The translations under genes and the position numbers were made by a program. DNA of 64,000 nt from an uncultured SAR86 cluster bacterium (lineage in GTDB: Bacteria; Pseudomonadota; Gammaproteobacteria; Magnimaribacterales; AG-339-G14): the NCBI GenBank assembly GCA_902524805.1, contig CABZES010000002.1, forward strand, positions 37,325 to 101,324, given 5' to 3'. Under the pieces are notes generated by a model. The model was not told the DNA's origin, did no database searches, and worked only from the letters and a program-made list of their open reading frames with translations. Shown one piece after another: positions 33,895-42,193 of this stretch; position 1 is the stretch's first letter, and the number at the start of each line of letters is the position of its first letter.

Positions 33895-34853
33895 ATCTTG
33901 CTAAAAGTATCAGTTGCATCGATTAATAATTCTGTAATTTCCTTTTCAAATGCAGAATGCCCTGAAAAAGGTGCAATTTTTAGTTCTGCTTCGGGCCATT
34001 TTGAATAAAGTTCATATGCCGTAGTGGAGGGGCAAACTACATCATATCTTCCTTGAATTATTACAGCTGGAATATGCCTTATGGAGTCAATGTTATCTAT
34101 AAGTTGGTTCTCGTAATCTAAGAAACCTTTATTTACAAAATAATGATTTTCTATAAGGGCAAAGGCGAGAGCAAATTCTGCATTTACAGAATCTTTAACT
34201 GCACTGGGATTGTGGTTAATAAAACTTGCAGATGCTTCCCACTTAGACCAAGCTTTAGCAGCAGATAATTTTTTCTCCTTGTCTTTACCGTTGAAAATTT
34301 TTCTATAAGCATCAATTAAATCAAATCTCTCTTCTTCTGGAATTTCGTTGATAAATCCTTGCCAGGCTTCAGGATATATTTCACTTGCTCCATATTGATA
34401 AAACCATTTGAGTTCTTTTTCTCTCAACATAAATATTCCTCTTAAAACTAGCTCGGTTACATGCTCAGGATGTTTTTGGGCATAAGCTAGAGCAAGAGTA
34501 CTTCCCCAAGAACCTCCAAAAACAAGCCACTTATCTATAAACAGTTCATTTCTAATAGATTCAATGTCATCTACAAGATGCCAAGTAGTATTTTCTTCTA
34601 AGCAAGTATGAGGTTTGCTTTTACCACAACCTCTTTGATCAAAAAGAATTATTCTGTATTTTTTTGGATTGAAGAACCTTCGTGAAAGCTTTCCAGCTCC
34701 ACCACCTGGTCCGCCATGTAAAAAAATTGCAGGCTTACCTTTTGGATTTCCACATTGTTCGTAATATATTTCATGAACACCTTTTTTAATAAAGCCTGAA
34801 TCAAAAGGCTCTATAGATGGATAAAGTTTTTTTTCTTTTTTAAAAAATTTCAT
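33891..34853 (-). CDS. pip: Proline iminopeptidase
   Basis: A 320-residue alpha/beta-hydrolase that removes N-terminal proline from peptides. The nucleophile is Ser115 in FGGSWGSTLALAYAQ, with the oxyanion motif FLHGGPGGGAG and FDQRGCGKS before it. The acid lies in GRYDVVCP and the His in SGHSAFE near the C-terminus. Length and motifs fit the S33 Pip family well. It is a single gene upstream of which lies tRNA-Phe on the same strand. Confidence 0.93.
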   Translation of the reverse strand: MKFFKKEKKLYPSIEPFDSGFIKKGVHEIYYEQCGNPKGKPAIFLHGGPGGGAGKLSRRFFNPKKYRIILFDQRGCGKSKPHTCLEENTTWHLVDDIESIRNELFIDKWLVFGGSWGSTLALAYAQKHPEHVTELVLRGIFMLREKELKWFYQYGASEIYPEAWQGFINEIPEEERFDLIDAYRKIFNGKDKEKKLSAAKAWSKWEASASFINHNPSAVKDSVNAEFALAFALIENHYFVNKGFLDYENQLIDNIDSIRHIPAVIIQGRYDVVCPSTTAYELYSKWPEAELKIAPFSGHSAFEKEITELLIDATDTFSKI

Positions 34854-34914
34854 ATCAGTATATTACTTTAGCTATTTATCATAGGCCTATAAAAGATTTT
34901 AAATTATTTTTAGA

Positions 34915-34990
34915 TGGTGCCCAGAGGTGGAATCGAACCACCGACACAAGGATTTTCAGTCCTTTGCTCTACCAACTGAGCTATCTGGGC
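34915..34990 (-). tRNA. tRNA-Phe (GAA)
   Basis: The minus strand folds as a 76-nt tRNA: acceptor stem GCCCAGA / TCTGGGC, discriminator A, encoded CCA (34915-34917), D-arm with AGCTCAGTTGGTAGAGC, anticodon stem AAGGA / TCCTT with loop CTGAAAA giving anticodon GAA, and T-arm with GGTTCGATTCC. The GAA anticodon reads Phe codons. Confidence 0.97.
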
Positions 34991-35003
34991 AAAAAGAAAA
35001 ACG

Positions 35004-35032
35004 ATTTTATATAAGTTTGTCATAATAAACAA
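35004..35032 (-). promoter_or_regulatory. Probable sigma-70 promoter of tRNA-Phe
   Basis: On the minus strand a -35-like TTGTTT (35032-35027), a 17-nt spacer and a -10-like TAAAAT (35009-35004) precede the tRNA 5' end at 34990 by 13 bases. Spacing is ideal, and the position fits a short 5' leader trimmed by RNase P. Confidence 0.45.
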
Positions 35033-35043
35033 AATAAAGTTCT

Positions 35044-35050
35044 AGGAGGA
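35044..35050 (+). promoter_or_regulatory. Strong Shine-Dalgarno before an ATT start codon
   Basis: AGGAGGA at 35044-35050 is a near-perfect ribosome-binding site. The codon at optimal spacing (five bases) is ATT at 35056, and the frame from there encodes the beta strand leading to the FAD-binding GAGAIG loop. There is no ATG, GTG or TTG between this site and that loop, so it decides the unusual start of the next gene. Confidence 0.75.
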
Positions 35051-35055
35051 CTAAA

Positions 35056-36144
35056 ATTTTCGACGTCGCAATTATAGGAGCAGGAGCAATAGGATTGTCT
35101 ATTGCTAAATTCGCTGCTGAAAAAGGAAAAAAAGTTCTCGTGCTTGAACAAGAATCTAGGGCTGGAGAGGGAGTTTCGTCGAGAAACTCCGGTGTAATTC
35201 ATGCTGGAATGTATTATCCAAAAGAGTCTTTAAAAACTAAATTTTGTGTTGAAGGAAATAGAATGCTTTATGAATACGCAGAATTAAAAAAAATAAGTCA
35301 CAAAAAGACAGGAAAATTTATAGTTGCATCTCATAAAAATGAACTAGCTAATTTGGAAAAGATATTTTTGCAAGGTAAATCAAATGGAGTTAGTCTAAAA
35401 AAATGCTCTCTGGAAGAAATCAAAAAAAAAGAACCAGAATTAGATATTGCAGGGGCACTTTTTTCACCACAAACAGGAATCATTGATGTTCCTGAACTAA
35501 TCACTTCATTAGAAGGAGATATTCAACACCATGATGGAGTTGTTTCATTCAATACAAATTTTTTAAGTGCAAAAAGAAATGGCAATGCTTTCTCTATAAA
35601 ATGTAGTGATGGAAGTGAATTTGAAATTGAAACTTCTATTTTAATTAACTCTGCGGGTCTGAGCTCTGAAAATGTCTCTTCAAACATTTCTGCTCTTAAG
35701 AAGGAATTCACTCATAAAATTTATTTTGCCAAAGGACACTATTTCAAATACTCTGGAATAAATCCTTTTGATTCTTTAGTTTATCCTTTGCCTAGTGAAT
35801 CTTCGCAAGGTTTGCATGTTGGATTTGATATTTCACGCCAACTCAGATTTGGTCCAGATATTACTTGGGTTGATGAAATAGATTATGTATTTGATGAAAG
35901 TCTTAAAGAAAAATTTGTTTGCTCAATTCATAACTACTGGCCGGGGATGGAACCGGAAAGGTTGCATCCAGATTATTGCGGAATAAGACCTAAAATTCAA
36001 AAACCTTCGGAAAAAATGCAAGATTTTTCTATTCAATTTCCTAAAGATCATAAAATTGAGGGCTTTATAAATCTTCAAGGGATTGAAAGTCCAGGAATAA
36101 CAAGCAGTTTAGCAATAGGAAAATATGTATCATCCATGATATAG
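35056..36144 (+). CDS. L-2-hydroxyglutarate oxidase-like FAD oxidoreductase, ATT start
   Basis: A 362-residue DAO-fold flavoprotein: FAD-binding VAIIGAGAIG at residues 4-13, LVLEQES, and SSRNSGVIHAGMYYP, typical of LhgO/L2HGDH, with the C-terminal CGIRPKIQ and GIESPGITSSLAIG. It would oxidise L-2-hydroxyglutarate or a similar 2-hydroxyacid at the membrane. The first standard start in frame (TTG 35095) would delete the FAD loop. The AGGAGGA five bases before ATT at 35056 and an in-frame stop at 35035-35037 point to initiation at ATT. The sugar-transport gene follows after 51 bases. Confidence 0.88.
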   Translation: MFDVAIIGAGAIGLSIAKFAAEKGKKVLVLEQESRAGEGVSSRNSGVIHAGMYYPKESLKTKFCVEGNRMLYEYAELKKISHKKTGKFIVASHKNELANLEKIFLQGKSNGVSLKKCSLEEIKKKEPELDIAGALFSPQTGIIDVPELITSLEGDIQHHDGVVSFNTNFLSAKRNGNAFSIKCSDGSEFEIETSILINSAGLSSENVSSNISALKKEFTHKIYFAKGHYFKYSGINPFDSLVYPLPSESSQGLHVGFDISRQLRFGPDITWVDEIDYVFDESLKEKFVCSIHNYWPGMEPERLHPDYCGIRPKIQKPSEKMQDFSIQFPKDHKIEGFINLQGIESPGITSSLAIGKYVSSMI

Positions 36145-36195
36145 ATTTAGACAAAATAGGGGGAAAGGATAAACACAAATATAGTAAGCAATAAA

Positions 36196-37509
36196 GTGAG
36201 GGCCGGTTATGGGATTGGAGATTATGCAATTTGTCTTTACTGGAGTGGAGTAGGGCTTTATTTGCTCTACTTTTATACGGATGTAGTAGGAATTTCTCCT
36301 TTATTAGCTGGTTGGATTTATGCTTTAGGCATAGGCTGGGATGCAATAACAGATCCTTATATGGGCTATATCGCAGAGAGAACTAGAACCAAAATGGGCA
36401 GTTATCGACCTTATATTTTGTTTGGATCTATACCTTTAGCTCTTTCTTTTGTTTTGCTTTTTTGGGTGCCTCCTTTTGAAGGAAATTTTTTATTTATTTT
36501 TCTCATAATGGTTAATCTATTTCATAGAACTTGTTTTACTATTGTAAGTGTTCCTTATAGTTCTTTAACAGCAAGAATTACCGACGATAGCGAAGAGAGA
36601 ACAAAATTAACTACAGCTAGAATGTTAGGTGCTTCTTTTGGAACTTTGACTATTTCTGCATTAGGGTTTCCAATTATTAATTGGTTTGGAAGCGGAGAAG
36701 AGTCTTTAGGTTTTATTTATTTAGGAGTTTGTTCAGGACTTGCAGCAATATTTATCCTAGCATTAACTGTAAAAACAGTTAGAGAGAGAAATTTTAATTT
36801 AGAGATTACTCAATTACCAAAATTTTCTGAGGTAAGTAAGTCAATTGTTAATAACTATGCTTTCTTGATTGTTTTTGCTTCCACTCTCACTTTGATTACA
36901 ACTTCAATTATGTTTAATAAAAATTTAATTTATTACACTAAGTACGCATTAGATTTACATGAATACCAAGGCTTAATTTTAGGGGTGAGTAGTGCTTCGG
37001 CTTTTCTTGCCATACCTGTATGGGCTTATTCAGCACTGAAAATAGGGAAAAGAAATTCTTGGCTGATTGCAATGATTCTCTTAGTATTCAGTTTTTTGTT
37101 CTTTTATTTGTATCCAATAAAAAATTTATTGGAACTTTTGATTGTTTTAGCAGTTTTGGGAATTGGTAATGGCGCCACAGGAGTATTATTTTGGTCTATG
37201 TTGCCCGATACAATTGAATATGGTGAATGGAAAACAGGGGTGAGAACAGAGTCTTCTTTGTATGGTTTCATGACTTTCGCGCAAAAGGGAGGAATAGCTA
37301 TTTCAGCTCTTATTTTGGGAGTGCTGTTAACTAACATTGGTTTTGTTCCTAATGCAATTCAAACAGAAAAAACTTTGGATAATTTAAAAACCTTAATGAC
37401 TTTTATTCCTTTATCAGGAGTAGTTTTAAGCTTTATATTGGTATATTTTTATCCTATAGATTCTAAATTCCACAAAAAATTAATTAGAGAAATCAATGAA
37501 AGAGGTTAG
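36196..37509 (+). CDS. GPH-type sugar:cation symporter (MFS)
   Basis: A 437-residue membrane protein with about twelve hydrophobic segments, of the glycoside-pentoside-hexuronide (MelB-like) family: GYGIGDYAICLYW at the start, WDAITDPYMGYIAERTRTKMGSYRPYI (cation and sugar site helices) and WSMLPDTIEYGEWKTG. GTG at 36196 is the first standard start but has no ribosome site, and family proteins usually have several residues more; a run AGGGGGAAAGG (36158-36168) lies further upstream, leaving ATA codons at 36169 or 36181 as possible starts. The substrate is probably a glycoside cleaved by the neighbouring GH3 enzyme. Confidence 0.9.
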   Translation: MRAGYGIGDYAICLYWSGVGLYLLYFYTDVVGISPLLAGWIYALGIGWDAITDPYMGYIAERTRTKMGSYRPYILFGSIPLALSFVLLFWVPPFEGNFLFIFLIMVNLFHRTCFTIVSVPYSSLTARITDDSEERTKLTTARMLGASFGTLTISALGFPIINWFGSGEESLGFIYLGVCSGLAAIFILALTVKTVRERNFNLEITQLPKFSEVSKSIVNNYAFLIVFASTLTLITTSIMFNKNLIYYTKYALDLHEYQGLILGVSSASAFLAIPVWAYSALKIGKRNSWLIAMILLVFSFLFFYLYPIKNLLELLIVLAVLGIGNGATGVLFWSMLPDTIEYGEWKTGVRTESSLYGFMTFAQKGGIAISALILGVLLTNIGFVPNAIQTEKTLDNLKTLMTFIPLSGVVLSFILVYFYPIDSKFHKKLIREINERG

Positions 37510-39481
37510 GTGGGGAATAATTGCAGTAGGAAGTATTGCTAATGCTTTTGCGCATTCAATTAGGTATTCAAAAAACTCAAAGCTTTGTTGTGTCCTTGGT
37601 AGAACTGAAGAAAAGGTTAATTCTTTTGCTAAAAAACATAATTGTATTCCATATTTTGACTTAGAATCCTTTCTAAGTTCTGAAATTGATGCAGTTTACA
37701 TAGCTACTCCTCACGATTCTCATTTCTTTTATTCAATGGAAGCGATAAAAAGAAAATTACATGTTTTATGTGAAAAACCTTTATCAGTGAATTCAACAGA
37801 AGCAATGATTTTAACTAATGAAGCTAAAAAAAATGGTATTTTTTTAATGGAAGCCTTTATGTACAGGACTCATCCTCAAACGCTTGAGACCTTAAATCTT
37901 TGCAAAGAATATTTCAAAGACACAGATGTAAAGATTTTGAGTTCTTTTGGATTTGATGCTCCAGTAGACAAAAGTCACAGATTAAGAAATCTTAACTTAG
38001 CTGGAGGATCAATATTAGATGTAGGTTGTTATCCATTATCTATGGCCAGACTAATTGCAGGCTCTCTTAATGGCGAACCATATTTAGATCCCATAAGCAT
38101 CGAGGTGAAAGGATCTTTAGATGCTACAGGAGTGGATAATAAATCAAGTGCTAATTTGATATTTTCCGAAAATATTTCAGCTTATATTGAAACAGCTATA
38201 AATGAAGAATTAAAAAATGATTTGATAATTAAATCTGACAAAGTAGAAATTAGAGTTCCTGAACCATGGCATTGTGGTCAATTTCAAGATGGCAATTATT
38301 CCATTGAACTTAACTTTGAAGGAAAAAAAACAATTATTTCTAACAAAGACGAAGTAGGACTTTTTACCAGAGAAATCAACGAAGCATCAGAATGCATTTT
38401 ACAAGGCAATTATGAATCTTCGTCAATGTCTCACAAAGATACTTTGGGCAATATGCTTTGGCTAGAAAAATGGTACTCAGAAAATGGAGTCAAATACCCA
38501 CAAAATATTGTTGAAAAGTCTCCAATATTTTCATCTCAATATGAACCAGTAGCGAAATTAGTTAAATCAGAGATTGAGGGGATTTCAAAGAAAGGTTCAA
38601 GATTAGTATTTGGCTGTGATAATCAGACTTCCCAATTGCATGCATCAACAATGTTCGATAATTTTTTCAATAATGGTGGAAATATTTTTGATACTGCCTA
38701 TATTTACAACGATGGAAAGTCTGATAAATTTTTAGGAGAATGGATCAATACAAACGGAATTTCAAAAGAAATATTAGTTCTTGGAAAGGGAGCTCATACA
38801 CCTCATTGCGAACCTCAATTTATAAAAAAACAATTAGAAGAGTCATTAGATAGACTGAAACTTGAATCATTAGACATATATTGCTTACATAGAGACAATT
38901 CAGATGTTCCTGTTGAGGAATTCATTGATGCGCTGAATGAAATTCTTACAGAAGGTCTTATTTCAGTTATGGGCGCTTCAAACTGGACTTTAGAAAGATT
39001 TAGAAATGCAAACAATTATGCAGATAAAAATAAAAAAATTGGATTTAAAGTTTTGAGTAATAACTTTAGTTTAGCTAATATGAATGAACCAGTTTGGCCA
39101 GGCTGTATAAATTGTAACGAGCAATATTTAAACTATTTATTTGAAAATGACATATATCTTTTTCCTTGGTCCAGTCAGGCCAGGGGATTTTTCTTAGAAA
39201 AGGATCTTTATCCAAAAGCCGCTCATGTAGCAAATCCCTCTTTAGAAGAAGAAAAAAGAGTTTGGCACGATGAAATAAATTTATTAAGAAGAGAGAGGTG
39301 TTTTCAACTTTCTAAAAAACTAGGCTGTCTACCAATAGAATTAGCACTTGCATATGTTATTAATAAAAATTCTAATGTTTTTCCGTTGGTTGGACCAAGA
39401 TCTGTTTATGAGTCAGAAAGTTGCATGAAAGCTTCTTTGATTACTCTAGATGATCAGCAGATGAAATGGTTGACTTCATAA
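37496..39481 (+). CDS. Gfo/Idh/MocA oxidoreductase fused to an aldo-keto reductase
   Basis: A 661-residue two-domain enzyme. Residues 1-345 form a Gfo/Idh/MocA dehydrogenase: Rossmann start WGIIAVGSIANAFAH, catalytic CEKPLSVN (Lys94) and GGSILDVGCYPLSMA. Residues about 357-661 form an aldo-keto reductase with the tetrad Asp and Tyr in FDTAYIYN, Lys in VLGKGAH and His in LHRDN, followed by MGASNWTLERF and FPWSSQARGFF. Both halves look intact. Together they could carry out two redox steps on one sugar, for example oxidation and re-reduction at different carbons. It overlaps the transporter gene by 14 bases and the convergent GH3 gene by six. Confidence 0.88.
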   Translation: MKEVRWGIIAVGSIANAFAHSIRYSKNSKLCCVLGRTEEKVNSFAKKHNCIPYFDLESFLSSEIDAVYIATPHDSHFFYSMEAIKRKLHVLCEKPLSVNSTEAMILTNEAKKNGIFLMEAFMYRTHPQTLETLNLCKEYFKDTDVKILSSFGFDAPVDKSHRLRNLNLAGGSILDVGCYPLSMARLIAGSLNGEPYLDPISIEVKGSLDATGVDNKSSANLIFSENISAYIETAINEELKNDLIIKSDKVEIRVPEPWHCGQFQDGNYSIELNFEGKKTIISNKDEVGLFTREINEASECILQGNYESSSMSHKDTLGNMLWLEKWYSENGVKYPQNIVEKSPIFSSQYEPVAKLVKSEIEGISKKGSRLVFGCDNQTSQLHASTMFDNFFNNGGNIFDTAYIYNDGKSDKFLGEWINTNGISKEILVLGKGAHTPHCEPQFIKKQLEESLDRLKLESLDIYCLHRDNSDVPVEEFIDALNEILTEGLISVMGASNWTLERFRNANNYADKNKKIGFKVLSNNFSLANMNEPVWPGCINCNEQYLNYLFENDIYLFPWSSQARGFFLEKDLYPKAAHVANPSLEEEKRVWHDEINLLRRERCFQLSKKLGCLPIELALAYVINKNSNVFPLVGPRSVYESESCMKASLITLDDQQMKWLTS

Positions 39482-41908
39482 CATAACGTCTTCTTTTAAT
39501 TCAATATGTTCAGATGAAGAACCTATACTAATTGTATATTTTCCTGACTTTACGACCCAATCTTTTTTTTCAACATTCCAGTAAGAAAAGTTTCTTTTGT
39601 TTAAAGATAATTTTACCTCTACTTCATTATCTTTTTTAATAAAAACTTTTTTAAATGATTGAAGAGATTTTAAAGGCTCATCTTTAGCAGCATCAGGAAA
39701 TGAAACATAACACTGAGCGACTTCGCTACCATCCATTTTTCCCAAATTTTTTAATTTAAATTTACAATCGATGTTGAAATCATCTTTTTTATTGAGCTCA
39801 AGATTTGAAAAAGAAAAATTAGTATAAGACAAACCAAATCCAAAAGGGAAAAGGGGTTTGATATTTTTCTTTTCATACCATCGGTGTCCAACTAGAAGCT
39901 TCTCCTCATAATCCATCTGAGAATTTTTTCCTGGATAGTAATCAAAAGCAGGAGTGTCTTCAATTTTTACAGGGAAAGTTGTTGGAAGTTTTCCGGATGG
40001 ATTAACTCTTCCAAAGACCAAATCGGCCAATGAATTTCCATATTCTTGACCGCCAAACCAGGATTGCATAACAGCTTTGCTTTCATCCAACCAAGGCATT
40101 GAAACAGGAGAGCCAGAATTTAAAACAACAACAGTGTTTTCATTTTCTTTTAAAATATTTTCTATCAATTGGTCTTGATTTGCGGGAAGACTTAGGTCAG
40201 TTCTATCGTTTCCTTCAGTTTCCCAATCAGAATTGGTACCTACTACTAAAATAACCGCATCAGCATTTTTGGCAACTTCAACAGCTTCTTCTAAAAGGTT
40301 AACTTTTTCAGGTGGCATGCAACCAAAGTGAATCGCAGGAAATCTTCCTTCAAAAAAATATTCAACTTCAAATTTATAACTTCTATCTTTTTCAAGATTA
40401 ATTGAGTTTCTTTTTGCAGCAGTTGCCAGAGAAAAGAAAGCTTCTCCAGGTGAGGTTTCATTCCAATTATCTATTAAAATATTTCCATTAATTTTTACTT
40501 TGCTAAGGCCAATTCCAAAAACCTCAAATTCATGATCTCCAGATACATCAGGTCTATAATCACAAGAAAATCTGACAATAACAGTAGGGCGTTCATCTCT
40601 GTTTATTATATTTTTTGCAAAACCTTCAAATACCCAAAATTTGTTTCCTTTTAATACTTCGGAAGCAATTAAGCTATCTTCCCTAATTTCTTTATCAAAA
40701 AATTCAACTAAAAAACCTTTTTCAGAGTTTAAAAAAAGTGCTTCGTTTAATTTAGGCAAGAATTTATTTGTTTTTGCACCTTCCGCATACGAAATTGAAA
40801 AATTATCAGAAAACCTTTTTTCCAAAGCATCGTATGGATGAATTTGATAATGAGGTTTTAAACTAGCACTTCCACCACCTATTATTTGGCTATTTTTTGC
40901 ATTTGGACCGATTATTGCTAATTTATTTATTTTATTTTCATCCATTGGAAGAACATTCTCATTTTTCAATAAAACCATGCCCTCGCAAGCAACATCTCTA
41001 AGAAGTTGGTTATGAGATTCCCTAATATTGCTCTCTTCAGGCTTGTTTTTTGGAGCATCAAATCTTCCTGAAAATTCTCCTACTTTCAATATTCTTTTTA
41101 CTTTGTCATTAATAATCTCTTCTTTGACGAGTCCATCTGATATAGCACTTAATAATTTTTTTCCCCAAGTATTTCCAGGTCCGGGCATTTCTAGATCAAG
41201 GCCTCCATTAGCATTATCAATAGTTTCTAATGCAGCTCCCCAATCACTAACCACATATCCATCAAATCCCCATTCATTTTTTAAAATATCAATTAAAAGT
41301 TCTTTGTGAGAACTACAATAAATATTATTTAATTTATTGTATGCGGACATTACTGATTTTGATTTTCCCTCTTTAACTCCCATTTCAAAAGGTAATAAAT
41401 AAATTTCTCTTAACGTTCTTTCATCAACATTTGAGCTCACTGTATGCCTTTCGAACTCAGTGTCATTGGCAATAAAGTGTTTTAAACAAGCTGAGACATT
41501 TTTAGATTGAACCCCTTTTACATAAGCCGTTGCTAATTTACCAACCAAAAAAGGATCTTCAGAGTAATTTTCGAAATGTCTACCGCCAAGAGGGTGTCTA
41601 TGAAGATTAATTGTTGGACCCAATAAAACATCAACATCTTTATCTTTGGCTTCTTCTCCTAAAGCTTTTCCAATTTTAGCGAATAGATCTTCGTTCCATG
41701 TGGAACCCATAAGAATTGGGCAAGGAAAGCAAGCAGACGACTTGCCAGAATTACCATCTCCTCTGATGCCATTTGGACCATCGGACATTTTTATACTTGG
41801 AATATTTAACCTTTCAATTTTATTGGTGTACCAACTATCAAAACCGCTCAATAAACTAATCTTTTCTTCCAGAGTCATTTCGTCAACGACTTTTTTTATA
41901 TCAATCAT
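39476..41908 (-). CDS. GH3 beta-glycosidase with PA14 insert
   Basis: An 810-residue GH3 enzyme: the barrel holds MSDGPNGIRG, KHFIANDTE and the nucleophile Asp222 in VVSDWGA; the second domain holds the likely acid/base Glu in NSDWETEGNDR. A PA14 domain (about residues 385-530, with FEVFGIGLSKVKING) is inserted, as in Kluyveromyces beta-glucosidase I, where it narrows specificity to short substrates. A fibronectin III-like domain ends the protein. No signal peptide is seen, so it should act in the cytoplasm on glycosides brought in by the neighbouring GPH transporter. It converges on the fused oxidoreductase. Confidence 0.93.
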   Translation of the reverse strand: MIDIKKVVDEMTLEEKISLLSGFDSWYTNKIERLNIPSIKMSDGPNGIRGDGNSGKSSACFPCPILMGSTWNEDLFAKIGKALGEEAKDKDVDVLLGPTINLHRHPLGGRHFENYSEDPFLVGKLATAYVKGVQSKNVSACLKHFIANDTEFERHTVSSNVDERTLREIYLLPFEMGVKEGKSKSVMSAYNKLNNIYCSSHKELLIDILKNEWGFDGYVVSDWGAALETIDNANGGLDLEMPGPGNTWGKKLLSAISDGLVKEEIINDKVKRILKVGEFSGRFDAPKNKPEESNIRESHNQLLRDVACEGMVLLKNENVLPMDENKINKLAIIGPNAKNSQIIGGGSASLKPHYQIHPYDALEKRFSDNFSISYAEGAKTNKFLPKLNEALFLNSEKGFLVEFFDKEIREDSLIASEVLKGNKFWVFEGFAKNIINRDERPTVIVRFSCDYRPDVSGDHEFEVFGIGLSKVKINGNILIDNWNETSPGEAFFSLATAAKRNSINLEKDRSYKFEVEYFFEGRFPAIHFGCMPPEKVNLLEEAVEVAKNADAVILVVGTNSDWETEGNDRTDLSLPANQDQLIENILKENENTVVVLNSGSPVSMPWLDESKAVMQSWFGGQEYGNSLADLVFGRVNPSGKLPTTFPVKIEDTPAFDYYPGKNSQMDYEEKLLVGHRWYEKKNIKPLFPFGFGLSYTNFSFSNLELNKKDDFNIDCKFKLKNLGKMDGSEVAQCYVSFPDAAKDEPLKSLQSFKKVFIKKDNEVEVKLSLNKRNFSYWNVEKKDWVVKSGKYTISIGSSSEHIELKEDVML

Positions 41909-41917
41909 CTCTTGATG

Positions 41918-42193
41918 CTACTTTAAATTTTGAGGAGTAAAGCCTTCAGGCTGATCGGTTGAATCATTAGATAAGAATTTTTCTAATTGATCATTTAAAT
42001 ATTTTCTTGAGGAGCTATCAGCTAAGCTAAGTTGTTTTTCGTTGATTAGCATCGTTTGAAGAGAAAGCCATTCTTGCCATGCTTCTTTAGAAACAGTATT
42101 AAAAATTTCTTCTCCATTCGGGCCCGGATAAGGAGGTCTATCCATTTTGGGCAGTTCTTTTTTAAATTTTCTACAAAAAACTGTATTACTCAT
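41918..42193 (-). CDS. yggX: Fe(2+)-trafficking protein YggX
   Basis: A 91-residue member of the YggX family, implicated in iron handling and protection of Fe-S clusters from oxidation. The family core VFCRKFKKELPKMDRPPYPG has the conserved Cys, followed by WQEWLSLQTMLINEK. It overlaps mutY by four bases; the mutY-yggX pair is typical of gammaproteobacteria, and MutY itself carries an Fe-S cluster. Confidence 0.94.
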   Translation of the reverse strand: MSNTVFCRKFKKELPKMDRPPYPGPNGEEIFNTVSKEAWQEWLSLQTMLINEKQLSLADSSSRKYLNDQLEKFLSNDSTDQPEGFTPQNLK

